Of a stretch of 64,000 bases of DNA, positions 19,901 to 31,900 are shown piece after piece (position 1 is the first letter of the stretch; the number at the start of each line of letters is the position of its first letter). A program made the translations under genes and the position numbers. This DNA comes from Primula veris (lineage: Eukaryota > Streptophyta > Magnoliopsida > Ericales > Primulaceae): positions 991,316 through 1,055,315 of the forward strand of contig OY821742.1 in NCBI GenBank assembly GCA_963682055.1, written 5' to 3'. Below the pieces are notes generated by a model. The model ran no database searches. It was not told where the DNA came from and worked only from the letters and a program-made list of their open reading frames with translations.

Positions 19901-22900
19901 GTATCAATCAATCAATAAAGATTTCTTTTTCTTGTTTATATCTGAATCACTTTCCCAATGCAACTTATTTTGACTGCGCATGCTTGTGGATCCTTTAATG
20001 ACTTTTTCTTGGGCCTTGCGTTTGACCTTATCCACTGGACCTTCTTGAGCCTTGTGCAAAAGATCTTTCAATATTTATTTGGATTGTTGCACTTGCCCAA
20101 AATGACACGTGTGTCGAAGTAATTATGATTTAGCCTCTTTAAATATTGGCAAGAATCCGCATGTTTTCTCTTAAACAAAAATAGCTCTTTATTCCCAATG
20201 CTTATTGACATCTTTTGGGAATCCAAACGTTTTTTCTTGAACAGACGCATCTTTTAATTGCCCTTGCTTCTTAGAACCCATTGGCGAACGGTTACGATTC
20301 TCAATACCAACCCTTATCTAATTGATCTATAAATACCTGCTTAGAGCATGGTTATATTCACAACCCTCATCTTACTATTTTCTCCCATATATAGATCTTT
20401 ATCTTATAATTCCCTTAAGATGGCTGGACCTTTCACCAAATCCGCATTGGCCTTGCAAGTGGAGGCTTTTGAAGCCTCCTATGGCAATGTGTTAAAGCTG
20501 TTTGAAGCTGCTGAGGCGGAGTTGAAGGTGATGCGTTATCATCACTCCGAGATGGTTCAGGAATTAACTTGGCTAAGATCCGAACTGGATTACTGTCGAC
20601 GTGCTCGTCAGGCTCTAGTCGAAGAGAATGAGATGTTGAGGGGGAACCCGAGGCTCCGGGATTGGAATGTCTCTGCCGGGCCATCTCATCGATACCGATC
20701 AACCTCCCCCTAAACCTTCTATTTTTCTTTATTATTATTTTTTTTACTTTGTCTTCCATTTCCTTTTCTTTTTTCTTCATCCTCTCTTTCAGTTTTCATC
20801 ATTTCTTTTCTCATGTTCCTTCATCCCCTTCTTTTTCTTTCTTCTTCTGTGTCTCCTCTTCCTTTTTCTCTTTCTTCCTCTTCTTTCTCACCACTACGAT
20901 GTAACAATCAACCCTGTGATCCTAAGGGTTTTGTGTTACTTCTAGGGTTTTCGTCATTTTTCATTTTCCTCTTCTTGCTTTTCACCATCTTCTTTATGTT
21001 CCTCTTCATCTTTTTTCTTCCCTTTTCGTTTTCTTTTTATGCTTCTTTTCTTCGTCATCTGCTGTTCGGTTGGCTTGCCGATATAGTCGATCTTCTTTGG
21101 GCATTGTCCACTGCCGTAACCGACCTTTTACTGATGTTGTCCTCGGTTGCACTGAATACCAATATAATAGATTTTCTTCTGATGTGATCCTTGGATGTAA
21201 TAGACCTCAATGTAATAGATTGTCTTTTGATGTACTGAACAATGATGTATTCCATCTTTATTAATGAGAAGTATTTGCCCCTTTTATTTTTGCACTTCTT
21301 TTCATGTTGTACTTGTGGTTTGTCGTTTCTGAAATCCAGATCTTTGAATATCTTCTTTATCTTATACTGTACTGTAGTATCAAATGTCAGTAGATGTACT
21401 GTCGATCATAGGTGCATTCTCCCAAGTATGTCAGGAAATGTGTGTGCTCCCAAGTATGTCAGGAAATATGCAATTTTCCAAGCACTTGTCAGAAAATATC
21501 ATGTTATCTTTTCTCTATAAATACTCCTCTTCTTTTCTTTAGTAGTTACCCCATTTCATCAACTCTTAATTGTTTGTTATTTTCTTTTCATCCCCTACTT
21601 TATCCTGCACTATAGCAATTTCCCAGAATGTCTGAACCTGTGTTGAGATATCATGCTCAGATGAAGGGTCTGGATGCAGAGGTATCTCGTGTCCGACGTC
21701 GAATGGGAAGGCTTGAGAAGGAGTATGGCACTTTGGCCTTGAGTCTGTTCGGCTCTCACCCCGAAGAGACAGTGAAATGGACCGAGATTTCGGCCTTGAG
21801 TCATCAGCTCGATCACTTGTTACTTCAGAGAAATCATTTGGCCAACTCCTGGTATGATGCCGAGGAGATTTGGGACCATGCTCAAGATGAGTTCGATAAC
21901 TCCCCTCAAGGCCTAGCTAACATGATGGTTAGGAATACCCGGCTGGAGGAGCGCGTCATGGTTCTCACTAGGGAGAAATCCGAACTCTCCATGGAGAACG
22001 ACAATTTGATTGCCATGAATGATTCCTACCAAGCTCGGTTGAACTGCTCTGCTCGTTTTGCTTTCTCTCGGTCTGGCAGTTCGGTTTTTCCACCCATTGG
22101 TCCTTAGTTAGATTGGCTGGTTTTCTGATGTATTTCCCGTTTTGGAACTTGTATCTATCTTTTTGTATTTGAATCAGATGTATCTTTTCGCATCTTGTGC
22201 TTTTGTCTTGTGAACCGTTGTGACGCCTCGCGCTTTGTGCCCTTTGATTCTTTATAAATGCTTCCTATTGCCTGTACTTCATTATCCAATCTTCTTTTCT
22301 CTATCTTGTTGATAATTTTTGTTTCCTCTAACTTGCTTTTGTTTGAGATGGCTCCCATTACCAGATCTGCCTCCAAAAAGAAATTCCTTCTGGACGAGGA
22401 GCCTACTTTTTTGCTATCTCGTCCGCCTGGTTTTGGGGAAGAGGATTTGACTCCTCTTCAGCTAAAATAAATTGAGATATCAAGGCTGAAACATGATCTT
22501 AAGTATGCTCAGACCGAGATGATGCGGTGCAGACAATATTGGCAGGAAGAGTGCGCTGCTCGTTTTGAAGTCGAGCATAAATGCAAGTCTCAATCTCATG
22601 CTTTGAAACAAGTGGAAATTGGTATTTCCCATTTGATTAGGGAAAAAGAGCGTTTGGAGGAGCTCTTGGCGAAGAAGGATGCCGAGATAGGGGGTAGTTC
22701 AAAGAAGTAGGATGGGTGTATTTTCTTGTAAATTTTTCTTTCAAGTTGTACTTGTTTGTCTGTTTTTCCCCCTTGTGGATGAATAAAACTTTTTGCTGAT
22801 TCTGTCCATTCTGTTTTATTTCTTGTTCGCTTTGCCTTTATGTCAATTACATTCGATGTTTCAGTATACACCGAGCAATGTGCCCGGTTATCCCCCCGGA

Positions 22901-25900
22901 GAGCGTTGTTAGACTTGACGCTTAAGGCCGTCAAGCTAGAAACGGTGTCCGTCCACCTTGTTCGGTGTGTCCTTTGGGTAAGAAATGATTGGGTGTCGAG
23001 GATCTTAATCGGGGGGGCATCCTCGGTGTGATAATATTGGTAGCGTATGCAAGAAGCTTTTCGTGGTAGGGTCCACTGGCCGTTTATTTAGGTGTAATGA
23101 TGTGAACTGCATTGGTTAGTGGGCTAAGTGGTTGACGTGGCAAGATCTGGAATGTTGATTTGCTGAGAATAGCAGTGGTTGTGGACTTGTCTATGGTTGG
23201 AAAAAAGGTCACCCTCTGTCACACGAAAGGACGGTTATTATTTTATTCTTTCTTTGGCTCCACTCCTTTTAACTGTGCTAAGTAATCCCTTATGTTTTTA
23301 TCTCATAATTTGCTGAAAAAATATCTCTTATTTTCTCTCTCTAGGGTTTGTTCTTCCCGCCAAAAGAATCTTCTGCCTCTCTATCGAGGGTTTCGCCTGA
23401 CTGCGGATAGATTCGCTGCTGTTCTCGTCTGTTTGATCGTAATGACGACTGTAAGTGTTTTCTTATTTTTGATAGGTTTGTCTGTATACCTCTGCGTTTA
23501 GGGTTTATTTTGGATTTGTTGTTATGGTCATGTATGTGGCTTTGATGTTGGTGGTTTGATGGTTGTTGTTTATATATAGGATCTCCGTTTATTGGGTAGG
23601 TGGTAAAATTTTAGGGTTTCTGGTTAATTTTAGTAGGGGGGGGGCAGGTTTTCGTTATGTTGATGTGGTTTTGGTTTGTGTATTTGGTTAGTATATTGAT
23701 GGAGTTTGGATGATGTTTGGATAGGAAATTTTGAACCAATGTCTGGCCCAAGTTGGCCCATTTGTGGAAGAGGACTTTAAGAAGGCCGCTGGAATACTTG
23801 CCGGCATACATATTCGGCTGCCTGTCTCCGATGAGGTCATGGGATTTGTTCCTGCCGGTGAGGTAGCTGTGCGGTCTTCGGCCTTGTTTACTGGTGGTCT
23901 TAGACTCCCTTTCACTGATTGGGTGGCTTCGTTCTTTGAGGCCGTCCAGATTGCTCCGGCCCAACTGGCCCTAAATGGTTACCGTACTCTGAATGGTATC
24001 CAAAGGTTATCGGAGTTGTCCGGAATACCGATTGAACTGAAGGATGTGTTTGGGGTCTATAGCTTGAGTTTTGAGCGCCGCAGCTCGTATTTGAAAACAA
24101 TGTGTGCCTTCTATCGGCTTGTTATTGGTTTTCCAGATACCAACAAGGAGCACAACCTTGGAATCGTTATTGCTTCCGGTGAATGGGTTTGTGCGGGACA
24201 CCAGATTCCTGGACCGGCTACCCAGGCTCCCACAATGCCAGACCTCGGCGCTCCCAATGTTAAGGCTCTGTTAGCTCTTTGGAAATGGTGGGGGCCTGGA
24301 CCGACACCGGATCCTGCGAGCCGTACCGCTCCCGTGCTGCTCGGGTACCCTGCGGGGCCCGTGACAAAGGGGAATCCTGTGCCCGAGATCACCAAAGAGC
24401 CCGAGGAGGAATTCTTAAAAGTGGTCCGAGCTCGAAGTGCTGCTCGGGTAGGGAAAAAGACCATTCGTTCTAAGCGTCACGGATCTGACCCCGTCGTTGG
24501 AACAACGAAGAGGGCTAGGGGGACCGATACATCGGTCACCGAGGAGGCTGCGGATGTTTGTACGGGTGAGGGGGTTTTGAGTGCTTCCCAAGGGGATACC
24601 ACCGAGGATGCTTCTACGCCTGGCAAGGTATGTGTACTTGTATATTGATTCTCGCGTCTTTTGATTGTTGTCGTTTCGTTCTCTAGTTCTTTGTTTCATT
24701 GGTTAACTTGTTTCAGCTACTGACTTCTCCATTGGTTACTCTCGCTCTTGCCCGGTCTATGGGTATTATTGTGTTTCAGGGGTCGATCGATAACATGTTC
24801 GAACATATCAACCTCATGGTGAATATGGACGTGGATACGATGACCCTGCCTGTCATCTCGCCGGTTCGTACCGAGGACATGAAGGTTCTGCATGTTACCT
24901 CGCCCATCCGTACTGAGGATGCGGGCGAGCATATGGCCCCTGAGACTGGCCCTCCGGAGAAGGAGGTGGAGGTGGAAGTTGATAAAGCCACTGCCGTGGA
25001 TGTTGCGGTGGGTGGCGAAGATGAGGTCGCCGACGAACCTGAGAAGGTGTTGGTGGACGGGGTTGCAATGACCCGTTACATTGACCGATGTGGGGGTGAG
25101 CTGTTGAAGCAACCCCGAGCATTGACAATGGGGTATACTGCTCTTAAACCCCTCGCTTTCAAGGATGCAGAAAGCATAGCTGATCGGCCTACAATGTCGA
25201 TTATAGAGCAGGCCAACGTTGATGCGCTGCGGGTATGTTGGGCGTGTATTTTGTATTATATGTCATGATGCTTGTATTTTGGCTGGAATCTGATATTTTG
25301 AAGTACATGTTTTCTTGAGTACCGTGGTGTTGAGGGATCAGATGGCAGCGCTTGGGGCTGATAAGGAGAAGCTGGTGGCCGAGAAGGAGGCCATGGTCGA
25401 GGAGAACGAGAAACTGGTCGCCAAGAATAAAATCCTGGGCGATAATTATGATAAGCTGTCCGCGGACTTCCTGCGCCTGACCGAGGAAGTCGGTAAGTTA
25501 GAGGCTGAAAAAGGGAGTATGGTCGATAAGTATGACCAACTAGTGGATGAGAATTTGCTCATGGCGGAGGATGTTGAAGCCGAAAAGGCCAAGGTTACTG
25601 CTCTGAAAGCGGCGCACGCGGAGGAGCGGACAAAGTTCGCAATGATGGCTAATTTCTCCGTCTATTGCACGCATGTGCGTGCGCTCAATTTCGCGAAAGT
25701 TCCTCTGTCGGATCGGGCGTGGTCGGAATTGGTGTATCCCTGTCCTCATGGTGCACCGCCGAAACCCCTAGACTGGGCGAATCTTCATGAAGAAGAGCTT
25801 CCCCGGATGCCAGGGCAGACAATTTCGACAGCCCCCCGTCCTCATTCTATGTCGGCCCCGGCCACTCCTCAGCCCGATGCTACTGTTACTCCCCCACCCG

Positions 25901-28900
25901 CATCTCCTCAGGTGGAACCTTGACCATTTTTCTGGCATTTTTTTTTTTTTTTTTTGTTTTGTTTTGTTTTTGTATCCGAATTGTGGGTTTCTTTTGTATC
26001 TAGAAACGTATTCTTCTGGGGAAATGATAATATAGGTGATGTTCTTTCTTTCTGTTTGGCTTTTTCGAGTTAATTTCCCTTTTTAAAGGTCATCATATTT
26101 TGAAGGATGTGAAAACAAAATATTGTCAGGTACCTAATAACCCTCTTGCCATGGTGGTCTGGACCTCGCCTAGTCGTAGCGTAGGTAACGTTATAGATGG
26201 TCTTGAAAGATCTAAGGCTTTCCTAACTGCTGAATTGAATTCTGCTCGTCATGAAATCAAGGATCTGAATATTCATATTTCAAACATGTCGATTCGATTA
26301 CGTGACTTGGAAGAGAAATTCAGCAAAAAGACCGCACATTATACGGCGAACAAGGGTAAAGCGAAAGAGCTTCTTGGTGCACTTCGGCGCTCTCGTGATG
26401 AAGCCCGAGGCCGTGTGACGAGCTTGAACTTGGTCCTAGGGGCCATTTTCGAGGATGCGGACCTGCTGCTATCCTTTGTCAAAGCGTATTGGGCCCGAGT
26501 TCGCGCTTTAGAGGTGCTCGAGCATGTAAAAGGGATGAGTGGTGTTGCCCGGGCAGAACGCATGGTTGATGCAACGGCCGGGGTAACTGAGGCCACGTCT
26601 GCCTTGAACCGAGTCGATGCGGTCGTTCGTGTGCGTTTGGGGACGCAAATTGTTTCACTGCGAGATATTCATTTCGCTGATGTAGTAGAGACTTCAGCAT
26701 CCGTTGATGGGTTATCGGATTAATAATCGAGTAGCTTGTTTTGTCGTTTTATTAGTAGCTTGTATAAAGATATTCGTTTTTCTATTTTCGTCTTTTCTTT
26801 TCTTGTGGTTGAGTATTCATCTCCCTATTCTTTCCCATTTTTTTTTTATATAGGCACATGCTACTACGTCGCACCAGGCTGGTTCTCCAAGCCTAGTTAG
26901 TCCGGGGCCAGGACCTACTGGTGCTGCCCGAGACGAGGTCTCATCTGGTGCGAATAGTGACGTGCAGGCCAAGTGGCCTTACATTGTTTTAATGGGCAAA
27001 AACGTCGAGTTGCTCAATCGATGTGGCCGACTTAGGGCCAAGTTGAAAACTCAGGCGTCTTCTTTTCGTGAGTACGCTCGTCGTTCCGAGCATGTTGTTG
27101 AGGTTCAGGAGCATCGTTTAGATCGATATTGGCGGGTAAAGGAAAAATACTTTGGTAAACTAAAGTCGTTGGTAACCCAAGCGAACATGCTGGTGAAGTA
27201 TTTCCGTTTGTCCCGATCCAGATACGACGCTTCTGCGGCTATGACCGAAGTTCGAAAGCTTCCCTTCGACGATGCTCGTCGAAAAGCGGCCTCAGATGCT
27301 CACGAGATTGCGAAAGGAGCCGAGTTTGCTGCACGGGTTAAGACGCTGACATGCGTTGGTGCTCATACGGTCAACTTTGACGCCTTTATTTCCGAGGAGC
27401 GCTTTGATGGCGAGGAAACTGATGGGGATACGTCGACGGATGACGAAGAGGTTGAGCTCGGTCAATTTCCCTCGTGCTCCTCATGCAGTAGCTCTTAAAT
27501 AAATTTCTTTATTGTTGGTTGTACCTTGTTGCCTCCGTAATGCGGGCGAGGACTATTTGTTTTATTTCTTTATTCTTGTGTTCGGATCTTCTCATTGTCG
27601 TACTGATATTTCATTGATTGGATTGATTTTCCTTTGCTGATTTCTTCGTTTGGCATTGTGTTGCTTCCATAATGTAGGCCATTATTATCTGCTTCATTTC
27701 GTTGTACGTGTATTGGACATTCCTGTTGCTGCTATTTCATTGTTTTGATTGATTTCTTTTCATTGCTTTCGCCATTTGATAATTTATCTTCCCCATAATG
27801 TGGGTCTGAATTATTCTTCTCATTGCTGTATTGCTTTTCATCCTTGTTTATTGGATCAATTGGTACCTGCATATACATAAGTATTCCTAGGCATTCTTTT
27901 AGACACGCCATGTTGGGAATTTCATAATATTCATAGAATTTCATAATATTCATAGTATTCCTAGGCGTTCCTTTGGTAACACGCCATGTTGGGAATTTCA
28001 TAGTATTCCTAGGCGTTCCTTTGGTAACACGCCATGTTGGGAATTTCATAGTATTCCTAGGCGTTCCTTTGGTAACACGCCATGTTGGGAATTTCATAGT
28101 ATTCCTAGGCGTTCCTTTGATAACACGCCATGTTGGGAATTTCATAGTATTCCTAGGCGTTCCTTTGGTAACACGCCATGTTGGGAATTTCATAGTATTC
28201 CTAGGCGTTTTTTTTCACGCCATGTTGGGAATTTCATAGTATTCCTAGGCGTTCCTTTGGTAACACGCCATGTTGGGAATTTCATAGTATTCCTAGGCGT
28301 TCCTTTGATAACACGCCATGTTGGGAATTTCATAGTATTCCTATGCGTTTTTTTTCACGCCATGTTGGGAATTTCATAGTATTCCTAGGCGTTCCTTTGG
28401 TAACACGCCATGTTGGGAATTTCATAGTATTCCTAGGCGTTCCTTTGATAACATGCCATGTTGGGAATTTCATAGTATTCCTAGTCACGTCTGCCATGTT
28501 GGGAATTTCATAGTATTCCTAGGCGTTTTTTTTTCACGCCATGTTGGGAATTTCATAGTATTCCTAGGCGTTTTTTTTCACGCCATGTTGGGAATTTCAG
28601 CTACACTGGTTGGACAGCATGATAAAATACTTTATTTATTCAAAAGACAAATGACATAAGATATTTTAGCACTTGTACTTATACTCGTAAGATTGACAAA
28701 AGACAAAAGATAATGCCACTAAGTGAGAGGGGTAAGGTAGCACCTGTACTTATATCCGCGAGATTGCCTATACGTAGTACTTCTTTAGGTTAGCCACATT
28801 CCAAGAATTTTTCTCCCCTCTGCTATTTTCGAATAGAACGCTTTTGAGTTTGTAGGTAACCGGGCTTGTTCTTTTGGCGATCTCGTATGGTCCTTCCCAG

Positions 28901-31900
28901 GTGGGGCTCAATTTGCCATGTATTTCATTTCGGGTATAGACCGTTACTCGTCGCAGCACCAGTTCTCCGACCATGAACTCCTTGGTTCCTTTCACCCTTT
29001 TGTCATATGTATGTTTGACGCTTTGTTGATACTTTGCTAGTGTAAGGGCTGCTATCTCTCGCTTCTCGTCTATCATGTCAAGTTCTTCTCTCATTCTTTG
29101 TTCATTGTTTCCTTGCTCGACTAAAGTTGTTCGTAGGGTGGGTAGCCCGATTTCTGTTGGTATGACGGCCTCGACGCCATATGCTAAGCTGAACGGGGTT
29201 TCTTTGGTGCCCGTCTTTGGTGTAGTTCGGCACGACCATAAGACGTTAAGTAGCCGCTCGGGCCATCTCCCCTTTGCTTGCTCAAGGGTTGTCTTGATGC
29301 CATCCAGTATTGTTCGGTTTGACACCTCGGCTTGCCCGTTTCCTTGTGGATATGTCGGCGTCGAATAGAACTTTTGGATAACTAGTTCCTCGTACCACAG
29401 TTGTAATTGGGCATCTTTGAACTGGGTTCCGTTGTCGGCAACAATAGCGTACGGTATACCAAACCTGGTTATGATGTATTCCCAGATGAATTGTTTGACG
29501 TTGCTGGCTTTGATTTCTCGGAGGGGTTTAGCTTCAACCCATTTAGTGAAATAATCCGTCGCGACGATCAGATATTCCACACTTCCAGGTGCTTTTGGGA
29601 GTTTTCCGATTAAATCAATTGCCCATTATGCAAAAGGCTACGGAGCCGATACGGGGGCCATCAGAGACGAGGGGAGTCGTGGTATTTTGGCGAATCGTTG
29701 GCACTTATCGCAACGTTGGACATATACATCCGCGTCTCGCTTGATATAGGGCCACCAATACCCTTGGGTGACTGCTTTGTTTGTAAGGGATCGCCCTTTG
29801 ATGTGTGCTCCGCAGGATCCTTCGTGGATTTCCTCCAGGACCGGTAATTGTAGCTCGGGTGGGACGCACAGTAGGTGGGGTCCCCGGTAACTGGATTTGT
29901 ACAGTTTGTCGTCCTCGGATAGCCAGAATCGAGGAGCTTTTCTCGTAATTTTCAGCGCTTTTATCTTGTCGGCGGGAGCGTTCCACTCCGCAGATAATGA
30001 GTCATGTCATCCATCCAACCTAGTTCGTACTGTACTGACGTCACTCGGTCTACCCTTTTTATTATGCTCGGGGTCATCAGTAGTTCCACTGTGATCGACC
30101 GGGTGTCGGACAATGTTAATGTCGAGGCTAGGGTGGCCAAGGCATCGGCATGTGCATTTTCGGTGCGATTGATTCTGATTAACTCGCACTGTTCGAAGGT
30201 GGCCATCAAGCTTTGGACTTTTTCTTGATAGAGGATCATTCTGTCATCTTTGGCTTGGTACTCGCCGATGGCTTGATTGACGATGAGCATGGAGTCTGAA
30301 CTTGCAATTAAGTGGGAGCACCCGAGGGACCGGGCGATGAGCATGCCATTTATCATGGCTTCGTATTCTACTTCATTGTTGGTAGCTCGGAAGCCCAGTT
30401 TTATGCTTTTTTCGTTGATTGCTCCCTCTCTAGACTTTAGGACGATCCCTGCTCCTGATCCGTCCTTGGTGGCTGATCCGTCGACATGTATCTTCCAGTG
30501 TGATTGTGGAGAGAGTGTCAAAGGCTCGTCGTAGCCTTCGGTGAACTCCGCGACGAAATCGGCCAAGACTTGTCCTTTTATGGCATATCGGGGTACGAAC
30601 TCGATATGAAATTGGGATAGTTCGACCCCCCAGGCGGCAACTCGACCGCTAATGTCCGTCCGTCGAAGTGACTCTTTGATATGAAATTTCGTGTATACCC
30701 GGACCTGATGAGCTATGAAATAGTGCGGCAACTTTCTGGTCGCGACGACCAATGCCAGACACAGCTTTTCCAATGGTAGGTAACGTGTTTCGGCTTCGAC
30801 CAGAGTTTTGCTGACGAAGTAGATCGGAAATTGTTCACGACCTTCTTCTCTTAGGATAACTGCACTCACAGCTGTAGTGGAAACTGCTAGGTAGCATGCC
30901 AGAATATCTCCTTTGTTTGGCCTTACTAGCAGTGGCAGTGTCCTCAAGTACTCTTTGAGATTGTTGAATGAAGCCTCACATTCCGGGTCCCATACGAATT
31001 TCTTATCCTTCTTGAGTGATTCGAAAAACGGTCGTCCCTTGTCTGCAGATCGACTGATGAACCTGCTCAATGCGGCCATCATTCCCGTGAGCTCTTGCAC
31101 CTGTTTCTTATTCTTGGGCGCTGCTAGGTTCCGTAGAGCTGTGATCTGATCGGGATTAGCCTCTATTCCTCGTCGGCTGACCATGTGTCCCAGAAATTTT
31201 CCTTTGCTGATGCCGAAAGCACACTTGCTCGCATTGAGTTTCATTTTGTGCTCGCCCAACGTCCGGAAAACATCTATGATATCTTGGAGGTGGGTTGTAG
31301 CCCTTTCGCTTTTGACGACCATGTCATCTATGTATACCTCCATCGTCTTCCCTATATGATCTCGACATACCCTTGTTATCATCCTTTGGTATGTTGCTCC
31401 CGCATTGCGCAGGCCGAACGGCATTACCGTGTAGCAATAATTTCCTAAAGGCGATATAAACGACGTCTTTTCTTGATCTTCGTGGGCTAGGGGAATTTGG
31501 TGGTATCCTGAATATGCATCGAGAAAGGTCATCCTTTCTGCTCTCGCAGTTGCATCCACCAGTTGATCGATCCTCGGAAGGGGAAAGGGGTCTCTCGGAC
31601 AGGCTTTGTTGAGATTGGTGAAGTCTATACAGACTCTCTCCTTTCCGTTCTTTTTTGGGACGACGACTGGATTGGATAACCATTTGGGATAGAAGACCTC
31701 CCTTATGGCTCCAGCCTCCAATAGCTTTTGTACTTCAGCGATTATAGCTGCTCTGTGCTGTACAGAAACTTTTCTGCTCCTTTGAGCTATCGGCTTGTAC
31801 TCGGCATTAACACTTAGGTGGTGGCATGCCGTTTCGGGGTCTAGGCCAGGCATGTCTTTGGGACTCCAGGCGAATTTATCAACGTTGCTAAAGAGGAATG

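Noticed and set aside
20662..21187. Plus-strand frames rich in Phe/Ser/Leu
   Set aside because: They come from a T/C-rich tract; the repetitive composition explains the lack of stops and there is no domain.
23611..25128. Minus-strand frames opposite antisense gene 6
   Set aside because: They lack domains and have Pro/Arg/Ser-rich composition from GC-rich codons of the plus-strand gene; the plus-strand frames splice coherently.
27900..28603. CRISPR-like array
   Set aside because: Regular repeats, but units are contiguous without unique spacers, and the genome is that of a plant.
27732..28659. Open frames on both strands across the 48-bp repeats
   Set aside because: The repeat length is a multiple of three, so open frames arise automatically; no start context or domain.
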